A DNA stretch of 64,000 bases from Parabacteroides sp. Marseille-P3160 (GTDB lineage: Bacteria > Bacteroidota > Bacteroidia > Bacteroidales > Tannerellaceae), in contig NZ_LT799418.1 of the NCBI RefSeq assembly GCF_900162725.1, forward strand, positions 3,616,096-3,680,095, read 5' to 3'. The notes under the pieces were generated by a model. It was given only the letters and a program-made list of their open reading frames with translations, made no database searches and was not told the DNA's origin. Positions 38,005-47,395 of the stretch are shown here, in pieces (the stretch's first letter is position 1; the number at the start of each line of letters is the position of its first letter). Made by a program: the position numbers and the translations under genes.

Positions 38005-38202
38005 TGTTCGCTCTTTTATTTATCATTATTATCCGGTTTTATCCTTCCGCCCAACCGGATCCATCACATACAGTGTTTTCCCTCTGAAAAAGAAAATACA
38101 ATATTGTGAATGGCGAATTTAATCACATAAATCGTACGAGCCAAATGATGATTCAAAAATAAATAAATTCTTCCTTAATTCTTATTATTCCGAAGAAGCA
38201 TC

Positions 38203-39114
38203 CTATTTCTCCAAAGCGAATGTTTTACGCCCGATCAGGTTGCCGTCTACAAAAATATCTACGCGGTAGGTGCCCGGAGAAAGAAATTCCTCAATAGACC
38301 AATACATAGTGACAGGCAATTCCTCACCGTCATATTCTATATCTTTCTTGATCGAATATTTAAGATCCCTATTTTCAAAAGTAAAGAAGCCGGAATTAGG
38401 CTTGGCAAGTATATCGTCATCCGGCTTTTGAATTCGTATATAAACGGTCTTCTCCCCCACGGAGGCGGTGATATTCCTGGCAATAGAAAAATGAATCACA
38501 AACTGTGTCATCTGGTCGATGCGTTTCGCCGCCTTACCTCTCTTGTTCAGAGCATCCACTCGGATACCGGTAGCATCCAAACGACTGGCCAGCACCACTC
38601 TCTCCGTCAGTTTTTCTTTTTCTTTCGATAACTGGGCCGCTGTCGACGTGGCCTGTTGATATTTTTGGGTGACTTGCTTGTTTTCGGTCTTCAACTGCGC
38701 ATTCTCGCGGTTCAGGGAATCGATTTGTATCACGTATCCCCGCATAATCTTCCGCAGCGTCTCCAGTTCTTTCTTCAATTCATTGATACGCCGGGCATTG
38801 GTCACCTTTACCGTCTTCAATTCTTCCAGCAGGCGCTGCACCTTCATCTGTTCCGTCGAAAGCAAGGCAACCAGCGAGTCATTGCCGACACTGAACTTAT
38901 AACCTTCATACTGAAGCGATAACTCGGAATAGTCGTCTTCCAACGATTCCTTTTCCAGATTGAATGTTTCCACCAAATCGGACATCTGCTGTTTTTGATG
39001 ATAGATATAGTATATAGCACCTCCCGCGATCAAAAGCAAGATCACCACCATAAAAATAAGTAAAGAAACTTTTTTCAGATCTTTATTTTCATTCTTTTCC
39101 GTATCCATATCCAT
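38203..39114 (-). CDS. Membrane-anchored coiled-coil protein, function unknown
   Basis: 303 residues from the chosen ATG. A short cytoplasmic head (Met-Asp-Met-Asp-Thr then Lys-rich), one membrane helix ([22 protein letters not shown]) and then a long coiled coil (about 40-170 residues, heptads such as [20 protein letters not shown]), ending in a beta-rich C-terminal domain with YRVDIFVDG and [11 protein letters not shown] do not recognise a named family; the layout suggests an envelope structural or scaffold protein. Divergent from guaA with mirrored -7 boxes. Confidence 0.75.
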   Translation of the reverse strand: MDMDTEKNENKDLKKVSLLIFMVVILLLIAGGAIYYIYHQKQQMSDLVETFNLEKESLEDDYSELSLQYEGYKFSVGNDSLVALLSTEQMKVQRLLEELKTVKVTNARRINELKKELETLRKIMRGYVIQIDSLNRENAQLKTENKQVTQKYQQATSTAAQLSKEKEKLTERVVLASRLDATGIRVDALNKRGKAAKRIDQMTQFVIHFSIARNITASVGEKTVYIRIQKPDDDILAKPNSGFFTFENRDLKYSIKKDIEYDGEELPVTMYWSIEEFLSPGTYRVDIFVDGNLIGRKTFALEK

Positions 39115-39138
39115 TGAAGAAGTATATAAATCTGCTCG

Positions 39139-39176
39139 CAAAGGTAATGTTTATCATGAGATTATTTATACCTTTG
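39139..39176. promoter_or_regulatory. Divergent, mirrored promoters between guaA and the coiled-coil gene
   Basis: TACCTTTG occurs once on each strand: reading right at 39169-39176 (toward guaA) and reading left at 39139-39146. Both fit TAnnTTTG. They are 22 bp apart, so each -33 region would lie in or near the other promoter. No clear TTTG -33 is seen for either. Confidence 0.4.
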
Positions 39177-39208
39177 TCCCACTCAATTCATTTTATTTAA
39201 GTCAATTC

Positions 39209-40729
39209 ATGCACGAGAAAATTATTATCCTCGATTTCGGTTCACAAACGACGCAACTGATTGGACGAAGAATCAGAGAGTTAAGTACCTATTGTGAAAT
39301 CGTCCCTTACGACAAGTTTCCCTACGGTGAAGAAAACATCAAGGGAGTAATCCTTTCCGGTAGCCCATTCTCAGTCAACGATACCAATGCATTCAAACCC
39401 GATCTGGACAAAATCCGCGGGAAGTATCCGATCCTCGGGATCTGCTATGGCGCCCAATACCTGGCCTATAGCCGCAACGGAAAAGTAGAAAAGGGCGATT
39501 CGCGCGAATATGGGCGGGCGCATTTGAGTTTTATCAAAGAAGGCGAACCGCTGTTCGACACGATCCTGACCGGATCGCAAGTCTGGATGTCCCATGGAGA
39601 TACAATCACGGCATTGCCGGAAAACTACGAAATCATCTCCAGTACGGAAGATGTGAAAGTGGCGGCCTATAGAGTCAAAGACGAACCTACCTGGGGCGTA
39701 CAGTTCCATCCGGAAGTATTCCACACGATCGACGGGAACCGCCTGTTGACAAACTTCCTGACGATTTGCAAATGCAGCCATGATTGGACTTCGACGTCCT
39801 TTATTGAAAGCACGGTCACTGCCCTGAAGGAGAAATTAGGCGACGACAAAGTGATCCTCGCCTTATCCGGTGGAGTCGATTCTTCCGTCACCGCCATGCT
39901 ACTGAACCGTGCGATCGGCAAAAACCTGACCTGTGTATTTGTTGACAACGGACTGCTCCGCAAGAATGAGTTCGAAAACGTTTTGAGAGATTATACCCAT
40001 CTGGGGCTGAATGTGATCGGCGTTGACGCGAAAGAGAAATTCTATTCCGCCCTCGCCGGAGTCAGCGACCCCGAACAGAAACGAAAAATCATCGGCCGCG
40101 GATTCATTGAAGTCTTCGATGAAGAGGCGCGTAAACTAAAAGATATCAAATGGTTGGGACAAGGGACTATCTATCCCGACATCATCGAGTCCCTCTCCAT
40201 CACCGGAACGACCATCAAATCCCACCACAACGTGGGCGGCCTACCGAAGGAAATGAACCTGAAACTGGTGGAACCGCTCCGTCCTCTCTTCAAGGACGAA
40301 GTGCGCCGGGTGGGCCTGGAATTAGGAATGAAAGAACATCTGATCAAACGTCATCCTTTCCCCGGCCCCGGCCTGGGAATCCGTATCCTGGGAGATATTA
40401 CGCCGGAGAAGGTACGCGTCCTACAAGACGCGGACGACATCTACATCTCCCTGTTGCGCGAATGGGGGCTCTACGACCAGGTCTGGCAAGCGGCAACTAT
40501 CTTGCTGCCGGTGCGCTCCGTCGGAGTGATGGGAGACGAACGGACCTATGAAAATACAGTCGCCTTACGTGCAGTAACCTCCGCTGACGCCATGACAGCC
40601 GACTGGGCGCAATTACCTTATGACTTCTTGGCAAAAGTATCCAACGAGATCATCAACAAAGTCAGGGGTGTTAACCGCGTCGTCTATGACATCAGTTCCA
40701 AGCCGCCGGCCACTATCGAATGGGAATAA
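39209..40729 (+). CDS. guaA: GMP synthase, glutamine-hydrolysing
   Basis: Converts XMP to GMP; 506 residues, full length. N-terminal class I glutaminase with catalytic Cys79 in GICYGAQ and the His/Glu pair in HPEVFHT. The PP-loop ATP pyrophosphatase motif [11 protein letters not shown] follows (near 215-225), then the C-terminal dimerisation domain with [15 protein letters not shown] and a terminal KPPATIEWE. Ends at a strong palindromic terminator. Confidence 0.98.
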   Translation: MHEKIIILDFGSQTTQLIGRRIRELSTYCEIVPYDKFPYGEENIKGVILSGSPFSVNDTNAFKPDLDKIRGKYPILGICYGAQYLAYSRNGKVEKGDSREYGRAHLSFIKEGEPLFDTILTGSQVWMSHGDTITALPENYEIISSTEDVKVAAYRVKDEPTWGVQFHPEVFHTIDGNRLLTNFLTICKCSHDWTSTSFIESTVTALKEKLGDDKVILALSGGVDSSVTAMLLNRAIGKNLTCVFVDNGLLRKNEFENVLRDYTHLGLNVIGVDAKEKFYSALAGVSDPEQKRKIIGRGFIEVFDEEARKLKDIKWLGQGTIYPDIIESLSITGTTIKSHHNVGGLPKEMNLKLVEPLRPLFKDEVRRVGLELGMKEHLIKRHPFPGPGLGIRILGDITPEKVRVLQDADDIYISLLREWGLYDQVWQAATILLPVRSVGVMGDERTYENTVALRAVTSADAMTADWAQLPYDFLAKVSNEIINKVRGVNRVVYDISSKPPATIEWE

Positions 40730-40776
40730 AATCCAATGGCCTCCGTTCGGTGTCGCCTATACATTACATATTAGTC

Positions 40777-40810
40777 AAAAGCCCATAGGGAATTCCCTAT
40801 GGGCTTTTTT
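40777..40810 (+). terminator. guaA terminator, perfect 24-bp palindrome
   Basis: GCCCATAGGGAATTCCCTATGGGC (40781-40804; written here as halves GCCCATAGGGAA and TTCCCTATGGGC) is a perfect palindrome, with AAAA before and TTTTTT after. It works in both directions. A related palindrome occurs at 53602-53646. Confidence 0.85.
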
Positions 40811-40994
40811 CACACACACCCTAAATAGAGGAGATTCATTGCCATACACCTCGACAATAGCGTGTCTTACCGGATATTTTTATTCCTGCTTGACAATTTT
40901 TTATTGGGGATTCACCGGAATATATTTTTGACTCGGTCAAAAATATAATTGAGTGGTAATTTTGCAAAAACTGAGTGGCGACAACGGCTGTTTT
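40811..40994. other. Gene-free stretch after guaA terminator
   Basis: A 184-bp AT-rich stretch between the guaA terminator and the end of rsmE. It holds a perfect 12-bp-arm palindrome at 40921-40947 and two GAGTGG copies just downstream. I see no coding gene, promoter pair or RNA gene in it. Confidence 0.5.
40921..40947. repeat. Perfect palindrome related to the array at 61561
   Basis: TATATTTTTGAC and GTCAAAAATATA are perfect 12-bp inverted arms around TCG. The same block (TATATTTTTGAC, four bases, then GTCAAAAATA) is found at the head of the 22-bp array near 61554-61578. This could be a DNA-binding site or a repeated mobile relic. Confidence 0.7.
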
Positions 40995-41693
40995 CTATTG
41001 ATTCAACACATGGATGGTATGACAAACAACAAGGGCGGCCGTTTCTGTCCGGAGACGGCTATTGCCCAGGGATATGGGCTGGAAACCTTTTTCAATGGCA
41101 AAAGCGACTTCTTGGGGACTGAAATCCCCCTCCGGTCCAATCAGGACGAGGACATCCTCACCCGGCCGGTATATTTCCTTAATTAACGGCTTCTCCCCTT
41201 CCCCACAGTGAGCAATCAGTTTCCGTCCGTTGAAGGGGCGTTCTACGAAATCCCGGAAACCGATCATCCCCTCCAGGCGGGGCAGGACGGCTTTCCGAGA
41301 TTGCTTCATGGCGCTGATCAATATCTTCTCTATGCGCGACAGCTTTACCTCTTTCCGTTCAGAGTAGCGGCAGTTCAGGAAAGTAATCGCGTCGATACCA
41401 ATCTCCGTCGCTTTTTCAGCAAACCATTCCACCCGGTCCATATTCTTCGTCGGAGCCACAGCCACCTGCAGGTGAAAAGGCCAGAGAGGCGGCTGTTCCA
41501 GACGTTCGATAACCGCCAACGCACAATGTTTCGGATGAGGTGCGACCAGAACCGCCTTATAAAAGGAACCCTTCCCGTCCGTCGCCCAAATTTCGGCATT
41601 CTCACCGAGGCGTAAGACACGCACGCAGTGTTGGGATTCTTCTTCAGGAAGAACCGGATTCGACACAATATCGGGGACATAAAATAATTGCAT
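40995..41693 (-). CDS. rsmE: 16S rRNA (uracil-1498-N3)-methyltransferase
   Basis: Methylates U1498 of 16S rRNA; 232 residues from the ATG at 41693 (MQLFYVPD), preferred over a TTG nine codons upstream. The N-terminal PUA-like domain (EESQHCVRVLRLG) is followed by the SPOUT knotted methyltransferase with VLIGPEGDFSPQEV and SLGNSRLRTETAAL near the C-terminus. The downstream gene in the same direction is absent; the upstream one is the DUF151 gene, 33 bp away. Confidence 0.95.
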   Translation of the reverse strand: MQLFYVPDIVSNPVLPEEESQHCVRVLRLGENAEIWATDGKGSFYKAVLVAPHPKHCALAVIERLEQPPLWPFHLQVAVAPTKNMDRVEWFAEKATEIGIDAITFLNCRYSERKEVKLSRIEKILISAMKQSRKAVLPRLEGMIGFRDFVERPFNGRKLIAHCGEGEKPLIKEIYRPGEDVLVLIGPEGDFSPQEVAFAIEKGFQPISLGNSRLRTETAALVVCHTIHVLNQ

Positions 41694-41726
41694 AACCGGA
41701 AAATTCAGAGGGTTGGACAAACGTTA

Positions 41727-42359
41727 TTAATTCTCTTTTTTTCCTCTACGGGATAGTTCATCCCGGTAGATTTTGGCAAATTCGTATATTTCATCGGAGA
41801 TAGATCGCTTCAGGCGTTCTTTCAGCTCTTCATCCGAAAGGCGCGCCAACCATCGCATCACCTTTTCCGTATCGTTTAAATCTTCCTTCGCCAATTCCTT
41901 AACGGCGACTTCCTCCTCCTTATCGCTGCTTGCAGAAGATTCTTCCACCTCTATGACAATGCCGCAATGGATCATGATTTCTTCTGTCGCGTAAATCGCA
42001 CATTTCATACGCAGAGCGATAGCGATGGCGTCCGAGGTACGGGAATCGATCCGGACTTCCCGTTCGCCGTTCGTAAACAAGAGTTCGGAATAAAAGATGC
42101 CTTCCTCGAAACGATAGATAAAGACCTCCAGCAGGCGTACTTCGTAAGCGTGTACAAACGAAACGAACAAATCATGCGTCAATGGGCGGGGAGGCTTAAT
42201 GCCTTCCAGCGCAATGGCAATCGATTGGGCCTCGGCGGTTCCGACAATCACCGGTATGCGCCGGACTCCGTCTTCTTCCGCCAAGATTAAAGCGTAAGCC
42301 CCCGACTGTATCTGACTATTGGTTAATCCTTGAACTCTTAACTTGATCCTTGTATCCAC
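41727..42359 (-). CDS. Bifunctional nuclease family (DUF151) protein
   Basis: 210 residues starting with GTG, as no nearby in-frame ATG upstream fits. The DUF151 core is evident: ALILAEEDGVRRIPVIVGTAEAQSIAIALEG, then RTSDAIAIALRMKCAIYATE. An acidic spacer and a C-terminal helical domain that resembles a UvrB/UvrC-type UVR motif (DEELKERLKRSIS) complete it. The biochemical role in bacteria is unclear; plant homologues are reported as bifunctional nucleases. It sits upstream of rsmE on the same strand, possibly co-transcribed. Confidence 0.85.
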   Translation of the reverse strand: MDTRIKLRVQGLTNSQIQSGAYALILAEEDGVRRIPVIVGTAEAQSIAIALEGIKPPRPLTHDLFVSFVHAYEVRLLEVFIYRFEEGIFYSELLFTNGEREVRIDSRTSDAIAIALRMKCAIYATEEIMIHCGIVIEVEESSASSDKEEEVAVKELAKEDLNDTEKVMRWLARLSDEELKERLKRSISDEIYEFAKIYRDELSRRGKKEN

Positions 42360-42459
42360 TATTCTATTTTTCCTTTTTATCTGATAAACAAATATACTGT
42401 TTTTCCGGAGACTATTAGCCGTTCTTTATGGAAAGAAAAACAATTTCTCTTCGATCCGC

Positions 42460-42981
42460 TTATTTTTGTTTTCCCTGCAAAAATCGTTCGAGTTCCCTGA
42501 CGGAGACGTCTTTCAACAGGAACTTTTTTTGCCGGTCCAGTAAATAAAGGGAAGGGATATGCTTCACGTCGTAACGATCATCCATGACCACCGAAAGGTT
42601 CACATCGCAGGCGTTGATCCATGCCGGTAGCAAATGGGTCGGCCGGGCTTTCCAGGCAGCCGTATCCGAATCCGGATAGAGCCCCAGGACGGTAAGTGTC
42701 TTCAATCCGACCATCCGGCTTATGACCGGCGAAGCAGCCAGGGAATCAGAGAGATGACGGCAGATATCACAATCCGTATTATTCAGGTAAATAAGAGTAT
42801 AATCAGCCGATATACCCCAAAGCGTCCCCTCTTTCCCGGAGGCAAGAAGATAAGTAAAATCAGGCAATGGCGCTTCCTTTTCCGTCCGGGCGGAAAGGGA
42901 AATGCAATCCAGTGTTATCAAAATAAGCAGCAATAACCAAACCTGTCTGAAATTCTTAAAAATCATTTGCATAGCTTTCAT
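42460..42981 (-). CDS. Exported thioredoxin-fold protein with CDIC motif
   Basis: 173 residues with an N-terminal signal/anchor (VWLLLLILITLDCISLSA) and then a thioredoxin-like domain with a CDIC active site (LIYLNNTDCDICRHL near 63-77) and a DDRYDVKHIPSLYLLD strand holding the conserved cis-Pro. Three ATGs (residues 1, 4, 6) could be the start. A TATCTTTG box at 42987-42994 lies so close that the internal ATGs may be the real start. Function: periplasmic or surface thiol-disulfide exchange, unspecified. Confidence 0.75.
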   Translation of the reverse strand: MKAMQMIFKNFRQVWLLLLILITLDCISLSARTEKEAPLPDFTYLLASGKEGTLWGISADYTLIYLNNTDCDICRHLSDSLAASPVISRMVGLKTLTVLGLYPDSDTAAWKARPTHLLPAWINACDVNLSVVMDDRYDVKHIPSLYLLDRQKKFLLKDVSVRELERFLQGKQK

Positions 42982-43062
42982 GGGAGCAAAGATAATTTTT
43001 TTTCATTGTATGGCATACGGAAAGCGAAACGAAGTCTACCCTTAGGAATCGAAAATTATCAT

Positions 43063-43070
43063 TACATTTG
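43063..43070 (+). promoter_or_regulatory. Putative -7 box of dnaG
   Basis: TACATTTG matches TAnnTTTG and lies about 20 bp before the dnaG ATG. A -33 element is not clear. Confidence 0.3.
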
Positions 43071-43091
43071 TTTTGGAAATGATAATAAAAA

Positions 43092-45143
43092 ATGATTGAT
43101 CAACCTACGATAGATCGGATATTGGACACCGCAAACATTGTCGATGTGGTATCCGAATTTGTGACCCTGAAGCGACGCGGGGTGAACTATGTAGGGCTTT
43201 GTCCTTTTCATGAAGATAAGTCCCCTTCCTTCTACGTCTCTCCGGCCAAGAATATTTGCAAATGCTTCGCCTGCGGGGAAGGAGGTACGGCGGTTCACTT
43301 CATCATGAAGCACGAGCAAATGAGTTATTACGATGCCCTGCGTTACCTGGCAAAGAAATATAACATCGAGATACAGGAACACGAATTGACGGAAGAGCAG
43401 AAACAGGTACGCAACGACCGAGAGAGCATGCTTATCGTTAACACTTGGGCGCAAGAATACTTCACCTCCCTTCTCCACGAGAGCGAAGAGGGGAGGATCG
43501 TGGGGCTCCGTTACTTTGCCGAGCGGGGATTCCGTGACGACACGATCCGCAAATTCCAACTGGGGTACAGCCTCGACAAATGGGATGATCTCTATCAGAC
43601 AGCCGTCAAAAACGGCTACAAGCAGGAATACCTGGAGAAGACCGGACTGGTCATCGCGCACGAAAATGGAAAAGTCAGCGACCGTTTCCGGGGACGGGTC
43701 ATTTTTCCGGTACACACGCTCAGCGGAAAAGTAATCGCTTTCGGAGGGCGCGTCCTGAAAAAAGATGATAAGACAGCAAAATATGTCAATTCTCCCGAAA
43801 GCGAGCTTTACCATAAAAGTAACGAGCTTTATGGCATCTTTTTTGCCAAGCAATCCATCGTCAAATCCGACAAATGCTTTCTGGTAGAAGGATATACGGA
43901 TGTCATATCCATGCACCAGGCAGGCATCGAAAACGTCGTCGCCTCTTCCGGCACGGCGCTGACGCATGGGCAGATCCGGCTAATTCACCGGTTCACGAAC
44001 AATATCACCGTCCTTTACGACGGGGATGCCGCCGGGATCAAGGCGGCCCTTCGCGGAATCGATCTCTTGCTGAAGGAAGGAATGAATATTAAAGTGGTGC
44101 TGCTGCCGGATGGCGAAGATCCCGACTCCTTCGCCCGTACGCATAGTTCCAGCCAATACCTGGACTTTATCAGCAAGAATGAAACGGACTTTATCCGCTT
44201 CAAGACCAAACTGTTGTTGAACGAGGCGGGCAATGACCCTATCAAACGAGCGACGCTCATCAGCGACATTGTCCGCTCGGTAGCCATTATACCGGATGAC
44301 ATCGCACGCACGGTTTACATTCGCGAATGCAGCGCCTTGCTGGAAATACGGGAAGAAGTTCTCCTCAACGAAGTCAATAAAATACGACTGAAAGAAAAAG
44401 AAGAGCAATGGACGGAGAAAAAAAGGAATGACGCCCGACCGCCGCAAGGATCTCCTGCAGATGAGTTTGCCGCTCCAACGGAAGAGGAAGCAACCGCCCA
44501 ACCATCATCACCCGGTGGAGAGGCGGCGGCTGCAAGCCTGTCGCCCGAAACAGTCGTTCCGGTGGCAAGCAGCCTACCCCTAAAGTTCAAGCCTTACGAA
44601 GACACCTTGCTACGCTATGTGGTCCGCTATGGGGAAAGGATTCTCTTCGATTACGTAGACGAGGAAAGCGGACAACCGGTACGCATGAGGGTAGCCGAAT
44701 ATATCCGGTTCGACCTGCAACGCGACGACATCGAGATATTCAACCCAGTCTACAGGCAAATGCTGGACGAGGCCGTGGAGCATGGTAAAAAGGAGGGATT
44801 CGTTGCCTCTCGCTATTTCCTGGCGCATACGGATCCGCAAATCAGCCGGATTGCCGCCAATATGCTCGGCGAAAAATATCATTTGAGTAAGTACCATACC
44901 CGCTATCAAGAGCTGGAACAAGAAGAGGATAAACTCGAACATATGGTAGTGGCCGATATCTACGCACTGAAGTTTTCCTATATCATGTACCAGCGGCAGG
45001 AAGTGAGCCAGCAGATCAAGGAAGCAAGCGAGGCCAACGACTTGGTCCGGGCATTTGAATTAATGAAGCAACAACAGCATTTTGATAAAATAAAAAGCAT
45101 TCTCAGCAAAGAACTGGGCGAGCGAATCATTTTAAAACGATAA
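43092..45143 (+). CDS. dnaG: DNA primase
   Basis: Synthesises RNA primers for replication; 683 residues. The zinc-binding CHC2 domain has C37-P-F-H40 and C58-F-A-C61. The TOPRIM core shows LVEGYTDVISMHQAGI and the metal-site YDGDAAGIKAALRGID. After about residue 440 comes a Pro/Glu/Ala-rich linker, then the C-terminal helicase-binding region, ending with KIKSILSKELGERI. The linker is longer than in E. coli DnaG. The ABC genes follow on the same strand 13 bp later. Confidence 0.96.
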   Translation: MIDQPTIDRILDTANIVDVVSEFVTLKRRGVNYVGLCPFHEDKSPSFYVSPAKNICKCFACGEGGTAVHFIMKHEQMSYYDALRYLAKKYNIEIQEHELTEEQKQVRNDRESMLIVNTWAQEYFTSLLHESEEGRIVGLRYFAERGFRDDTIRKFQLGYSLDKWDDLYQTAVKNGYKQEYLEKTGLVIAHENGKVSDRFRGRVIFPVHTLSGKVIAFGGRVLKKDDKTAKYVNSPESELYHKSNELYGIFFAKQSIVKSDKCFLVEGYTDVISMHQAGIENVVASSGTALTHGQIRLIHRFTNNITVLYDGDAAGIKAALRGIDLLLKEGMNIKVVLLPDGEDPDSFARTHSSSQYLDFISKNETDFIRFKTKLLLNEAGNDPIKRATLISDIVRSVAIIPDDIARTVYIRECSALLEIREEVLLNEVNKIRLKEKEEQWTEKKRNDARPPQGSPADEFAAPTEEEATAQPSSPGGEAAAASLSPETVVPVASSLPLKFKPYEDTLLRYVVRYGERILFDYVDEESGQPVRMRVAEYIRFDLQRDDIEIFNPVYRQMLDEAVEHGKKEGFVASRYFLAHTDPQISRIAANMLGEKYHLSKYHTRYQELEQEEDKLEHMVVADIYALKFSYIMYQRQEVSQQIKEASEANDLVRAFELMKQQQHFDKIKSILSKELGERIILKR

Positions 45144-45156
45144 TAAAGAGAGATAC

Positions 45157-46071
45157 ATGATATTCCTAAAAGCAGAAAACGTGGTCAAGCAATACGCCAG
45201 CCACCTCGCATTGAATGACGTCAGCATCAGCGTTCCCGAAGCAAAGGTGTTCGGCCTTTTAGGTCCCAACGGAGCCGGAAAGACCACCCTGATCCGTATT
45301 ATTAACCGGATCACGGCGCCCGACAGCGGGCAGGTTTTCTTCAATGGACGCCTGTCGCAACCCGATGATATTTACCGGATCGGCTACCTGCCGGAAGAAC
45401 GCGGCCTGTATAAGAAAATGAAGGTAGGTGAACAGGCTATTTATCTTGCCCAGCTCAAAGGACTCGGCTATCAGGAAGCCAAGACGAGGTTGACCCGCTG
45501 GTTCGACAAATTCGACATCATGCCCTGGTGGAACAAGAAGCTGGAAGAGCTATCCAAAGGAATGCAGCAAAAAGTACAATTTGTCATTACCGTCATTCAT
45601 GAGCCGGCTTTGCTTATCTTCGACGAGCCGTTCAGCGGCTTCGATCCCGTCAATGCCGACCTGCTGAAGCGTGAGATTCTGGAATTAAAGGATAAGGGAC
45701 ATACCGTCATCTTCTCCACGCATAATATGGCATCGGTCGAGGAGATATGTGACGAGATTGCACTTATCAACCGTTCGCGGGTGGTACTCTCCGGCGATGT
45801 CAACGAGATACGGAACAGCTTTAAGAGCAACACCTTTTCCCTTTCCATTGCCGGCACATCCTTTGTCCCGGCACCGGGATTGGTTGAAATTGTCGAGGAA
45901 AAGGCCGTTGGCCAACATGTCGAAGTACTCATCCATAAAACGCACGACATTACCAACAACGAGTTGCTCGCTGCCCTGATGCAAAATAATGAGATTTTGT
46001 CTTTTACCGAAGAGTTGCCTTCGATGAACGATATTTTTATCCATACGGTTTCCCAAACAAACAACGCATAA
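45157..46071 (+). CDS. ABC transporter ATP-binding protein (NatA-like)
   Basis: ABC ATPase of an exporter, 304 residues. Walker A GPNGAGKTT at about 35-43, signature LSKGMQQKV, Walker B LLIFDEPFSGFD, and the switch histidine in VIFSTHNMASVEE are all present. The C-terminal about 90 residues are a regulatory extension. Together with the next gene (5 bp later) it forms a NatAB-type ABC export pair, energised here, in contrast to the ATPase-less export operon at 33-38 kb. Confidence 0.93.
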   Translation: MIFLKAENVVKQYASHLALNDVSISVPEAKVFGLLGPNGAGKTTLIRIINRITAPDSGQVFFNGRLSQPDDIYRIGYLPEERGLYKKMKVGEQAIYLAQLKGLGYQEAKTRLTRWFDKFDIMPWWNKKLEELSKGMQQKVQFVITVIHEPALLIFDEPFSGFDPVNADLLKREILELKDKGHTVIFSTHNMASVEEICDEIALINRSRVVLSGDVNEIRNSFKSNTFSLSIAGTSFVPAPGLVEIVEEKAVGQHVEVLIHKTHDITNNELLAALMQNNEILSFTEELPSMNDIFIHTVSQTNNA

Positions 46072-46076
46072 CCCCC

Positions 46077-47390
46077 ATGAGCAAAATAGGACTAGTTATT
46101 AAACGCGAATACTTGCGCCGTGTCAGCAAGAAATCATTTATCTTACTCACTTTCCTGACTCCCATCCTAATGGTGGCGCTGATTTTCGTTCCTCTCTGGC
46201 TGGCGACCCTCAAAGGAGACGAAGTCAAGCAAGTTGTTATCTCCGATACAACCGGTAAATACGCCCAGCTCTTCGAAAACACGGAACAGTATCATTTCAT
46301 CCACAGCGACAAGTCGCTAGAGGAATACCGGAATAGTAAAAACAAGGAACTATTCGCCATTCTCAACATTACGGATGATTTATTGAAGAATCCAAAGGCC
46401 GCTGCCATCTATTCCGAAAAACAAATACCCTCGGAACTGAGCGACCTGGTAAACAAGGTGCTTGGCAAACAACTCGAAGTGGAAAAGATGGCTACTTTCA
46501 ACATTCCCAACCTGGCGGAGATCATCCGGGAGAGCCGGGTGGACTTCAATATCCAGACCATCAAATGGAGTAAAGACGGAAGCGAAACGATTTCCTCCGT
46601 CCAGATCGCTTATGCTATTGGATTTATCTTCACCATGTTGATATTCATGTTCATCATGATGTACGGCGCAATGGTGATGAACGGCGTGATGGAAGAGAAG
46701 ACTAACCGAATTGTGGAAGTAATGGTTTCTTCGATCAAGCCATTCGATCTGATGATGGGAAAAGTGATCGGGATCGGCCTCGTAGGGCTTACCCAACTTT
46801 TTCTTTGGGGAATCCTGACCGCTGTCCTGTTCTTCGCCGGACAATTTCTTTTGGGAGGAGGACTTCAGGCGGCCCTCCAGGAAAGCCAGAATATGCAGGC
46901 AAATATGGGAACTTCCGCAACAGTGGAAATAGACAGTGCAAAGCAACTCTTTTCCGCTTTGGAATCATTCAATTTCAAGGAGATACTTCTATTCTTCATT
47001 ATCTTTTTCATCGGCGGTTATCTGCTGTATGCTTCCATTTTTGCAGCCATCGGTTCGGCCGTTGACAGCGAAGAAGACACGCAGCAATTCATGGCCCCTA
47101 TCAGTATCCTGCTCGTCTTTGCCCTTTATGCCGGCATTTACAGCATGGAAAACCCGGACGGCCCTTTGGCATTCTGGTGTTCACTAATCCCGTTCACATC
47201 CCCGATTGTAATGATGATGCGCCTTCCTTATGATATTCCTCTATGGCAGATACTCTTGTCGGTAACCTTGCTTTACGCCACCTCTATCGGATTCGTCCGT
47301 TTTTCGGGTAAAATCTATCGCGTAGGTATATTGATGTATGGAAAGAAACCGAATTTCAAGGAGATGTTGAAATGGCTGAAGTATAAATAA
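46077..47390 (+). CDS. ABC transporter permease (NatB-like)
   Basis: 437 residues: one membrane helix at about 20-42 (SFILLTFLTPILMVALIFVPLW), a long extracytoplasmic domain (about 43-180), then a cluster of five to six helices, beginning at SVQIAYAIGFIFTMLIFMFI, with the ABC-2 signature GVMEEKTNRIVEVMVSSI. Pairs with the preceding ATPase. Substrate unknown; NatAB of Bacillus extrudes sodium, which is only an analogy. Confidence 0.9.
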   Translation: MSKIGLVIKREYLRRVSKKSFILLTFLTPILMVALIFVPLWLATLKGDEVKQVVISDTTGKYAQLFENTEQYHFIHSDKSLEEYRNSKNKELFAILNITDDLLKNPKAAAIYSEKQIPSELSDLVNKVLGKQLEVEKMATFNIPNLAEIIRESRVDFNIQTIKWSKDGSETISSVQIAYAIGFIFTMLIFMFIMMYGAMVMNGVMEEKTNRIVEVMVSSIKPFDLMMGKVIGIGLVGLTQLFLWGILTAVLFFAGQFLLGGGLQAALQESQNMQANMGTSATVEIDSAKQLFSALESFNFKEILLFFIIFFIGGYLLYASIFAAIGSAVDSEEDTQQFMAPISILLVFALYAGIYSMENPDGPLAFWCSLIPFTSPIVMMMRLPYDIPLWQILLSVTLLYATSIGFVRFSGKIYRVGILMYGKKPNFKEMLKWLKYK

Positions 47391-47395
47391 AGGAA

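Noticed and set aside
43062-43967. 301-codon open frame antisense to dnaG
   Set aside because: It is a mirror of dnaG codon bias, with no recognisable protein motif; dnaG itself is certain.
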